64,000 bases of DNA, from positions 6,866,010 to 6,930,009 of the forward strand of contig CM067310.1 in NCBI GenBank assembly GCA_034231615.1, in the 5' to 3' direction. Of this stretch, positions 1 to 10,700 are shown piece after piece. Each line of letters starts with the position of its first letter. Position 1 is the stretch's first letter. The notes under the pieces were generated by a model, which was not told the DNA's origin, ran no database searches, and saw only the letters and a list, made by a program, of their open reading frames with translations. Source of the stretch: Meghimatium bilineatum. Lineage: Eukaryota > Mollusca > Gastropoda > Stylommatophora > Philomycidae. The translations under genes were made by a program, and so were the position numbers.

Positions 1-119
1 TACAATTATGCTTTTATTTTGTTGTTGAAATGTGTTTCGTGTTTACCTAAATATATATGTATGCACCCTCTGTGGTTGGGAGGGAGCCAGAGATGTACTG
101 TGCAGCACTGGGGAGGAGG
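1..119. other. Unassigned sequence at left edge
   Basis: Inside the intron after exon 12. No exon, motif or recognised repeat boundary; it may be the 5' part of the adjacent SINE-D copy. Confidence 0.5.
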
Positions 120-455
120 AAACTGATAGCACTGTTTTTTCATATGGCTGAAACCAATCATAGAGGCACAGTGACTCGGGCGTGACAATCCTTTTGGCTT
201 GATCATTTGGTTGCATGCCTGGATCAATAGAGAAGTTTGGCATAACCAGTAGTCAATGGGTGGCAGAGATTGAGCACAGTGAACCCTATCTTGGCTATTG
301 GCTAGGAGCAGTGCATAGGTTGAAACCTACCTTCCTGGAGATGTGATGTCCCTGGGTGGGCCGAAAATCCAGACTTCCCCGTAATATGCCATTTAATGGC
401 AGGTCAAAGGGCATGAGCCCATGGACCGCTGGATCAGCAACCAACCAACCTGATA
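120..455 (+). repeat. SINE-D copy
   Basis: Third retroposon family of the window. It matches 28014-28233 and 44126-44520 (both minus). The 3' end, GGTCAAAGGGCATGAGCCCA then GACCGCTGGATCAGCAACC followed by AACC repeats, is shared with the RNase-H LINE at 7709-8220. Confidence 0.75.
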
Positions 456-559
456 TAAGAGATGTCATGGCTGGGGTAACAGCAAATATCAAGAAAAATG
501 GAACTAAGCATGTGTTACCAGTATTTATTTTTTTTAAAACATTAGCTACAAGGCACTGT

Positions 560-720
560 GACGGGCGGCATTTCGACTAAGTTTCTATCGGGTCATAAGA
601 CACACTTTGCATAAAAGAATAAGTACCCAGCTTATTGTTCCTTCAAGTAATTGAGTACATGCTCTCTATTTTTATAAAGTCCTTTCGGCCGAAACATTGA
701 TTCTTCTATATTATTTACCC
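560..720 (+). other. Possible Penelope-like LTR remnant with hammerhead-like stem
   Basis: At 676-695 the sequence AAGTCCTTTCGGCCGAAAC resembles stem II plus the GAAAC core that follows CTGATGA in Penelope-element hammerhead ribozymes. The preceding core is degenerate (TTTATA). A related motif is at 43440-43510 (minus). Weak on its own. Confidence 0.3.
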
Positions 721-734
721 CTTTAAATTTCGTT

Positions 735-996
735 GTTCTTCGTTCGTTCTCAAACTCCTGCAGATTATCAGGATGTAATCCGGAGAACGGAATGCATTGT
801 GTCATGGTTTACAGCATTGCTTCGATATCTGCGCCTTTCGGCCTGACACATCAGACTTCAGCATGGCTTTAGGCCACTGACCCTATATGGGATGGGACAG
901 CCAACTCCATCCCATAACCTCCTTAGTCGCCTTTTACGACATGCGTGGAAGGTAAACAGTGTTGCTATTATTTGCTCCCCGGCAACACACAGGCGA
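735..996 (-). repeat. SINE-A copy
   Basis: Near full length, reverse orientation: tail-derived CTTCGTTCGTTCTCAAAC at left, head GCAACACACAGGCGAG at right. Contains the family's GATATCTGCGCC and CATAACCTCCTTAGTCGCC blocks. Confidence 0.85.
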
Positions 997-1265
997 GAAT
1001 TTGTTCAGAGCACTTCCCCCTCACTTGCAACAACAAACTTTTACGCATTCATTTCCTCTAACATCAATTGGCATTACAGTTTACAGCAAGGCTGTGATAA
1101 CCTATGATAGCTGTTTCATTACATAATAACTTTAAATGTCTGTCAGACAGTAACAATAGCTTGCTAATTAGCTCGCTTGCTTTCCTGTGCCCACAGAATC
1201 TATAGACCTCACAATCTTTAAATCACCTTTTTTACTGGGGCATAGGCAACTGATCCAAAGCTATG

Positions 1266-1372
1266 ATATGTTGGATGTGTCAGGCCAAAAGGTGCAGATA
1301 TAACGGCCACGTTGTAAACCAGGACCACTCATTCCATTCTCTGGACTACATCCTGTTCCTATGCAGGAGTTT
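1266..1372 (+). repeat. SINE-A 3' fragment
   Basis: GGATGTGTCAGGCC through ACTACATCCTG to GCAGGAGTTT, the 3' body shared by SINE-A and SINE-B. Abuts a SINE-B copy in opposite orientation. Confidence 0.75.
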
Positions 1373-1512
1373 TCTTCAGCGTTCATTCTCACATTCCTGT
1401 TGGATCTATTGTGGCAGGACCATGATCCATTCTAGATTTCTAGCAGGATCTATGCATTGTGTCGCCGTTTTATTTGTGCCGATGGCCCGACACATCCGTC
1501 TTCGGGGGGCTG
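1373..1512 (-). repeat. SINE-B copy
   Basis: Reverse SINE-B: TTCTTCAGCGTTCATTCTC at left, GGCCCGACACATCCGTCTTC at right. Forms an inverted pair with the preceding SINE-A fragment. Confidence 0.85.
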
Positions 1513-1620
1513 CAGAAGTTTGATAATAAACACACAAGAATATCATCTTAAAAGATTGCATCTTCTAGAATATGGTTATGTTCAATGCAGAGGGGGTTAT
1601 AGTGACAGGACAACTCTTAC

Positions 1621-1703
1621 CTGCTGTTGAGAGAGAGTAGCGTCATCTAATCCAAACACGGAGGACATGTTATCCATGAAATTCAAGGTGCTAGAACTTA
1701 AAT
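1621..1703 (-). CDS. PPP4R1: PPP4R1 exon 12 (last visible coding exon)
   Basis: Acceptor CTGCTCCACAG, donor GTAAGA. Phase 1 fits exon 11, giving D then LSSSTLNFMDNMSSVFGLDD and ATLSQQQ (residues 719-746), ending in phase 0. Low-complexity linker with no diagnostic motif; the call rests on splice signals, phase and position after exon 11. The next expected part, the approach to the C-terminal HEAT block, is not seen in 1-1620. Confidence 0.7.
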
Positions 1704-4700
1704 CTGTGGAGCAGAAACCAATTATTCAACTCAATATTAACTGTCAATTGGTTACTTTTCTTCTGCATTTTTTTCTCAAACACACACTGGATCTTTCTCT
1801 TGTAGCAGGACAATGGTGCTACTAGATTTCCAGCAGGATGTAGTCCAAAGAATGTCACTGTTGTATTTGCTACAATAGCCTGACACATTCGTCTTCCGCT
1901 AGACAGATAACTTTTCTTGAAGATCTACATTAGAATCGAGCATCAGGAAGGTCTTGTGTTACTTATCTGTGCTTGCTGGACAAACCAGCATGTAAAAGTA
2001 GATTTCTTGTAGATTTGACTATAATGTCTATTTTCTACCGTCTTTCCCCAGGTGGTTTGTGATCCACTCTTGCCGTTAAGCGTAGGGGTGATTGGAGCTC
2101 AAGCTTGAGTTCTAACGGCCAGATGTGTGACCTCGGCTGTGCTATTACAGTGTCTGTTCATGATGTCCCTGATGATTTCTATCCATCTTTTCCGTGGTCT
2201 TCCTCTGGCTGTGTACCCTGATCTCATTTGGTTATATGCTTGTACTGGCAACTTTTTGTGATGCATTCTCATGTGGCCAAACCACTTGATCTGTTCTCTA
2301 TGTAATCTGTACAAGATATTATGCCTATTCTTTCCCTGATATATTTATTTTGTAATCTATCAAGCCTGGTGACCCCGGCAGCTTTACTCACGCATTTCAA
2401 CTCACATGCCACTATCTTTCTGTAACGTGAAGATGAGAGAGACCAGGTTTGGCACTGGTAACAGTGTTGGTAAGAATATTCTTCTTTCATTCACTTGAAA
2501 CATGTCTATATCTGTAATTCTGCCTCCTTAATAAAACTCACTATCTTTTGTAGTTCATACAGTGTCCCATAGAGCTTCGATTCCAGTGTTGTTTCCTCTG
2601 GCCAATATGTCTGCCTCAGCGTTTCATGCTGTAAGAATATACTGTAGATCATTTGATCAACTTCCATCTCGATCTTGGGGTGAAGAAGAAGTGGTGATGG
2701 TTGGTATGTTACTGCAATTTGACTCCATAAATTTGCAAATATATATATATAGAGAGAGAATGAAACAGCGTTTCAATATTTCAAAACTGAAGAACTAAAT
2801 CACCAAGCATGTCTCCGGTTAGTTCAATGCGTGTCAAACTTGCACCAATGACATTATTTAACTCCTTAGATATTGTGAGAAACTGAGTAACATTTAATTA
2901 TATGGCTTACAGCTAGAGGAGATGGCTGACGCTGTTCATAAACATCACAACTGATGATGATTACCCAGGACAAAGCTCTAATTGAAAACAAACATAACTT
3001 ACACAAAACTCCTGCAGCCTCAACATAAATATGTTATACGAAAATGCAATGAAAAACGGGCAGAAATAGCTGAGCCGTATGCTGGACAAATGGATTCAGC
3101 GTTCTATGCTGACAGGCACAACATGACATTCTACTCAGTAATAGAAGTAGTATATGGCCCTCAGTCATCTGGAACATCTTCAGCAATGATGAAAACTCAT
3201 CCGAAATAGAAATAAGATTCGTGGACGATGGGCAGAAAATTGATAGAATGAATGCTTATCCGACCCTCCATATTCAATGATGAAGAGATTGCAAGTCTTG
3301 TACAGTCACCAATTGACTTATCACTCTCAGAACTCTCTCGCCAGATGAGGTGCAGAAGTACCTAGAGAATAAGTGCTAGGCACAGACTCCATACCTACAG
3401 AAATTTACGCTGCTGGCGGCCGATCATCATACTGTCTGTGATGGTAGCTAAATTAACTAAACACTCAACAAGAGAAAGGAAATTTGACACGTCTGAGACA
3501 ACCATAGAAGCATTCTGTCTGGTTTCTATCGCACATGTAGCCACATTCTGAATTCTATATAATCTATCCACTTGTGTCTGTGGCAGTGTGAGCAGACCAA
3601 GAACATAACCAATGGAAACAGTACTGTTTGCAGTAGCAGAAATAGTGTCCATTCATGAATGTCTGAGAATAACAATACTTTGAAGACAAATATTTCTCTT
3701 TGCAATTCTGAATCTAGTCAACATTTTTCCTGAATGAGAATTCAGTCAGGAATTCTCAAGACATCACTAGATATTTCAATTCAAGATCCTTACAACAGGG
3801 GTGGGGAAACTTTTGGGCCATAAATGGCAACCAATGCTGCAGTAAACATTCAACAGTTATATGGCCTTGTTCCAAATCACAATAAATTTATGAATCATCA
3901 TAACATACACACATGACTTACTAAAGACAAGCAATTCCAGCTATCACATTAGGGACAAGTTACTGAAATGTTGCAGTAAATATTGCAGGCTAATTTATAA
4001 GTTTGTATAATTCTGTACCGCCAGCGAATGGTATAAATATACAAATGGCCCTTGGCATAGAAAATGTTCCCCGCTGCAATACAATATTGGAGCCAATGCA
4101 ACTGGGCAGTGTTCGTGACCAGCCTGTTGCCATGGAGGCAATAGTAAACATTGTGGATGGTATGCAGACAGTTGACCTATGTTTTGTATACCTTCAGGGA
4201 ATTTAAATATGACTTTTCCTAAGTTGTAACAAAAAAATGTCACATGTCATTCGCATGTGATATTCCCACCTGATGCGCACGTGGGCAAGGCTGGCAAATT
4301 GACTATTGTTATTCTGATCTGAGGTCAATATTTCACACCTCAGAGCATTAACAGAAAAAAGATTGTAGAAATTAAAGCCACAGGAACAAACATTCATGAA
4401 GAATACAAAAATATCTTCCGAGAAATCTAACCCTGATGTGCTAGGAAGAAAGAAGAAGCCTTTTCAAAGCATTGCACAAAGTCTTCTGAGTATGAAATAA
4501 GACATCTGGCGAAACTCATACAAATGGATAGAGCATGGGGAAAGTATGTAACAACTGTGCATCACCCAATAACATATTGACATTTAATAATGCAAAATGA
4601 TGTAAAAAGGTTACTAAAACACTTACCTAGCCTATTAATAAAAATATATTTTTAAGAAAAAAAACAAAAAACATACAATAAAACTAAACAGGACAATTCT

Positions 4701-7700
4701 CAACGTATCGGCTCAAATTGAACCTTTTTCAAGAGACAAACAACAGAAAACGACAAAATAAAAAAATAAATAGATGTCTATATTTCATCAAGCCCTCGTC
4801 TCCATAATAGCGCAGGGATGGCAACGCATCTAGTCAATGTGAAAATGCGTGCATTCATTATAAACAAACCGAAAGTGGGAAATTAGAGACACTATAGATG
4901 AGTGCAAGAATAATAAAAGAAAAAGATAAGAAAAATACCCCTTTTGTCACTATCAGACAGGCAGGTTTTAAGAACATAGTCACAACAGGCACGACTGAAG
5001 GGAACAGAGACAGATGGGGACGTGAGAAAATATTCATGTGACAACCTAGCAAGGCTTGGAAACAACGATCCTGATAACAATACTGTGAACAGAGAACCAT
5101 GGTCACCTACGCCAACAAGAATGGCATATGACAATGATAGATGAGTAATGATGAGGTTGTGTGGTGGTGGGGTGAGTGGGTTTGGGGAAGGAAGGATAGA
5201 AGAAGAATCAACATTTGAAAACGCATGGAATGAATGTGAAACCAAATATAGACAGAAACATATATATAAAACCAAACCTAAACATTGACATTTAAGCAGT
5301 TTGTAGATAATACCATGTTACTCTTCAAGAGCTGCACTCAGTAATTGAAGAAATGAATGAATTCTGCAGGCAGATCAGTTTAGACATATTTTAAGACGTT
5401 CTGACGTTTTCAGCGAAGCATGAACAGCAATGTCCATGTATAACAGTACAAGAAGCCAGGGGGATCTCTTCGCGATATCAAGCATCTAATCTTTCTTCTT
5501 TCGTTCACTTGAAACATGTCAAACAGTCTTTTGTAGTTCATACAGTGTCCCATAGAGCTTTGATTCCAGTGTTGTTTCCTCTGGCCAATATGTCTGCCTC
5601 AGCATTTCAAGCTCAGAACACTCTTGAAGTATATGTTTGGCACTCTGTACTGCCTGTCCACATGGCTGTGTTGCCAATCTTGAACTTTGTATACATGTGA
5701 CTGCGGAGTCAGTTGTGTTCTGTTCTGAGACGTAAAATTATAACTTGTTCTGATCTGTCCATAAGAGTCTGTGGCCAATAAAGATAGTCATCTTGTGTTG
5801 GTGTTTGTGACTTTATTGACTTGATCATGTTTTTTCTGATGGTAGGTTATTGGTATATCTGGTTGGTCTTCGGCAGCACCTTCCTTAGCCAGTTGGTCTG
5901 CTTTTTCATTTCCTGGTATTCCATAGCGAGAGGGTATCCACTGCATGGTTACCCTATAATGGTAAGACAATTCACTAAGTAGTTTTTTCAAGTCTGTTAG
6001 TGTTCCAGACTGGAGAGCTTGAAACACTGACCTTGATTCTGTCAGGAATACCACAGGCTGTAGGTCAGAGTTCAGTTTTTTTAGGTGCCACACTAATTGC
6101 CTGGATTTCTGCATCATAATTATTGCAGAATTTCCCTGTCTGTGTTCTGATTGTATCTTTAGGCTTGTGAGGATATTCTAATGATATTTACTGTAATGCA
6201 GGCAAAAAACTGGCTGTAACCGCAAATCTATTCCTATGCGTACATACTAGGTGACCGATTCAGAAAGTCAACGCAGGTGATGTGCGTAGGTGATAGGTGG
6301 AGCCTGGGCAAAAATGTGGGCCTCACTATGTGAAAAATAACTTATCTTCGACCCAGTGCACGCAGGTATAGAGAGAAATAAGTCACTAGTGCCAGGGCAC
6401 GAAAGGGGAGCAAAGAATAGCAACACTGTTTACCTTCCATGCATGTCGTACGAGGTGACTAGGGAGGTTATGGGATGGACCTGGTTTATCCTATCCCATA
6501 TAGGGTCAGTGACCCACAGCCATGCTGAAGTTGGATGTGTCAGGCCGAAAGGCGCAGATATCGCTGCAATGCTGTAAACCATGACACAACTCATTCCGTT
6601 CTCCGGACTACATCCTGCTAATCTGGAAGTGTTTGAGAACGAACGCGGAAGAAATACATATGAACTATTCCTCATAATTCCTGGTGAATGAATCACAAAT
6701 GATGGCTTCAATTTTTATATTATTTCTACCCGATTGGGTTTACTCCTGCCAGCTTCATATCACTTTAAAAAGTGCAGGCCTGCAGTTTTTGAGAGATGAA
6801 TGCATTAACCCCAGTTTGGTGCGATTTCTTTCAGCTTGACACATATAACCTCAACATGGCTTCTGAGTCACGGGCTTTATGCGGGATGTGGCTGCAAACT
6901 CCAACCCATAACCTCCTTAGTCTTCTACGACTAGTATGGAAGGTAAACAATGTTGCTATTCCTTGTTCTGTTTCGGGCCCCAGCACCATACATTATGTCT
7001 TAACACATATCGACAGTGTAGGGTGTGAGTGGTAAAAGAGGAGCAAAAGTTCTCAAGACTGGGATCTGCCATACAAGCCATCAAAGCTGGTTATTTAATC
7101 CTATCAGATAGTAGGATCATAATGATTCTGATACCACCCTGAATTAGGATGTGTAATTTGGAAGCAGCAGGTATCGCGGTCAACATGCACACTTGTAGTT
7201 AAAAATGTGAATCAACTGTTCAGTCTTCTGTAGTAGGTTTTGCCCGAAACAGACATTTATGGTCTACCTCGTGGCAATTGTTTCCCCTTTAGAATGTGAT
7301 ACTGTAGTGCGGGGGCTATTCAATTGGCGGCCAATGAGGCCTAGTAAGTGGCCCGCGGATCATTGCTAAAGCTGAAATAAAGTTATAAAAAAACTAAATG
7401 TATAAAATTATTCAATGTTTTTTTTTATAAATCTGGCCCGTAATGATCCCCATTTTCTACATTTTGGCCCCGAGTATATATATATATATATATATATTTG
7501 AATAGCCCTGCTGTAGTGTTTGCAGTGGTAGTGTGAATGTCATGTATTGCCTCCCTTTTAGTTTATGTCCCTTGAATTGAGCTCACAACCCATGAATGAT
7601 AATAAAATTACTTGGAGAGTCCAAGTGGCAACAGCTAGTCAGTCCCATATCTAGTTTATGGACACCCAATTTAAAACTAAAAGATCACAGTTTACATGAT

Positions 7701-10700
7701 AAACCTTGATGGGTTGGTTGGTTGCTGATCCAGCGGTCCATGGGCTCATGCCCTTTGACCCACTGCCATTCTGTAATATATGCATGTGTTTGTGAGTTGT
7801 TTTTTTCCATATAATGTGTTCCATTTATCTGGCCCTGGAGGGAGGAGCATTTTCCTGATGTCATCCAGCGCTGGACATTCAAAAAGGTGGTGGTCAACAG
7901 TTTCATATGGATGAGTGCACAGCCGGCACCCTGGAGTGTGTTGTGGTTGTATTCTGTTCAGGCGATTGTTAAGCTGTACATGTTGTGTGCGCAGTCAGAA
8001 TATGATACTCTGGTCTTTTCTTTCCAGGAGGTTGATATTGTCTTTAGGATTTGGGCTGGTCATATATTTATAGATTTCCCTCCCAGTGTTTCCCATGGCC
8101 CATCTGTTCATCCAATTTTCTTTGTTCACAGATTTCAGAATCATTTTAACTGTGCGCATTGCTAATATACCTTGATAAAATATACTGTTTTCCAGGCTAC
8201 ATCCTGCTAACATGCAGGAGTCTGAGGACAAAAGTTAATTACAAAACACTCACCTTGTACAACTCCGTCCACAATGGCCAAATGCTGTTCTCCAAGATGT
8301 TGTCCGAGCACATGTGTGCTGCCAATGTTTGCAACAGTTTCATCGGCAACATCACTGACTGTACTGACACTAGCAGTGTGGATTCGAACCCCAGCTTTCT
8401 CAACTTCTGCTGTAACAAACTGTGATGATGATGACGACGACGACGAGCTCATTACATCACTAAGTGCTAAATTAGATAAAGATTCCCCGGCAGAGTCTGT
8501 GGCCAATTCACCCGAGGATCCCGAAATTGTCACACTCATTTCTGATGCATAGACTTTTTTAGAATCTTCATCTGTAACCTTCGCAACCACATGTATGTTC
8601 GTGGGCTGTCCATTTATGATGTCGAAGTCTATATTTACTTCAGGAAGAGGTGAACGCCAATACTGAAAGGTATTGAAGTTATTATCAACATGAACATGTA
8701 CTTTACCAGACGACGGATCGTCAGGAAGACTCATCTTTCGAATATTATCACCTACTTTTTTTGTGTCATCCCTAAAGACACTGTCTGCATCTGGCTTGTC
8801 GGATTTCGACAAAGGCACATATAAAAGTACGTCCTTGTGCAGAGTACCACCGCTGCCTGCAGCGAGATTACTGTCTATTTCACTTGTTACAACTTTATCG
8901 ATTACCTTGCACTTATTGCTATCACTGTTAAATTGGAAAGACTGCTGTGAATGTGATATAGAAACTTGATTTGATTGTATCACATTATTTTTACTGCTGC
9001 TAATATCACAGGAATACGAATGCTCGTCCTCAGTCTGTACACTTCCGCTCTGAAACTGCTGCCCATTATTATCTTCAAACAAAACAGTAGATTCTCCCAG
9101 AGATTCTGAACGTAATTCTTCTACAGACTTGTCGTCTAAGTCAAATACGAGTCTACCGCTGTTATGCTGCCCTCCACTGTCTTCTTCTCCGCCACTGTCT
9201 TCTAAAATCATGTCTTCATCTTGCCGATGGCTATTATTGCTTATATCAGCATCTCCTTTACCACTTTTTATACCCACATCATTGTCAGAATCTGGTTGTG
9301 TGTCTGGGGGTGCTAATGATTGAAGTTGTAACATCTCCGACAGATCAAGCTCAGCACCATCAACCTTATCAGAAGACTCATCAAGGTTGATATTTTCAAT
9401 CGACTCCTCACTACACAAACTGAAATGATAATAGACAACCTGTTTAACTTCAAATTAATGAAATGATTATTTTAATGAAAAACACATAAATCTACACTTC
9501 AACACTTTCAAAAAACTATTAGAGAGGAGAGTAGAGCTTTCACCGTAAGTAGCATGACTACGGAAATCATGACAGCAACCTTCTGCTTTCTTCTAGAACC
9601 CCAGCAATTGTGAACTATTAGCTCTTACTTCCTATGTGCAGTTGGAAGGTTTCTCCAAGTTTTCTTTCATACCCAACAGGCTTCAGCTTAGTGCAATGCC
9701 CATTGAAGGAGCCTTCTACTCAGAAGGGTATGACCAGAGTCTTAACCCCTAAGCTGCAGAGGTATTCTTAAGGAAATGAAAAACCAGTCATTTCGCTGAG
9801 ATCTTCCTCTTCTTAGCTTCCCGGGGGGAAAATCCATCTGGAAGCTTATAATAAAGCATCCGGACGAACTGTTTTCCTGGAAAACTAACAAGAATATATC
9901 AGCGAAAAGATGACAACCCCATATCCTATCCTTAAGGATACCTCCGCAGCTAAGGGGTTAACTGGATAACCACACAGAGTGCAACAGTCTCATCTACTCA
10001 ATGAGCATGAACAGATAAATACAAACAGGCTACATTCATGAATAGTGGCTAAATAACAACCAAAATATTATCACGTTTTCAAAACCGCCACCAATAATAA
10101 CGCAAATTCTCGAAAATGAATCCAGAGTGCTAAAGGTTACAAAAAATATGTTTATCTTACATAGGGGGGGCATCAGAATTTAGAAAGACGTCGGTGGGAA
10201 TGGTTTTAAAAAAAACAATGATGTAGACGAAACCACATCCACAGTTGTAATTATTAAAATGGTTGCTCACATGCATAGTGATTAGCTACAATTGGAACAA
10301 TGTCCTAAATAATTCATACGGCTCAAAAAAATTTTTCGGTGAGTAATGAAGCCCTGCTAAGAAATATGGCAAACTCACATAATTTTGAAGTGGTTTAAAA
10401 TAATATTCATTTTACCATTAATTTTATACCTATAATTTTGTTCCCCAAATTTGCACTGGGTGGAGCATGGACACTAGGGAGAAACGGCACATAGTTTGTT
10501 TGGTCTACAAGTGGTTAATAGTTGCGGAGTGTTAATTCTCAAACTCCCATTGAATTTACGTTGGAAAATGGTGCTAGATTTCCATCAGGATGTAGTCCAG
10601 AAAATGCACACATGTTGTGTCTATTTGAACCAATGGTCCAACAGAGCCAACTTCGACAATCACCTTTATTAATAGAAAAGAATTCACTTAATTGCTGGTT

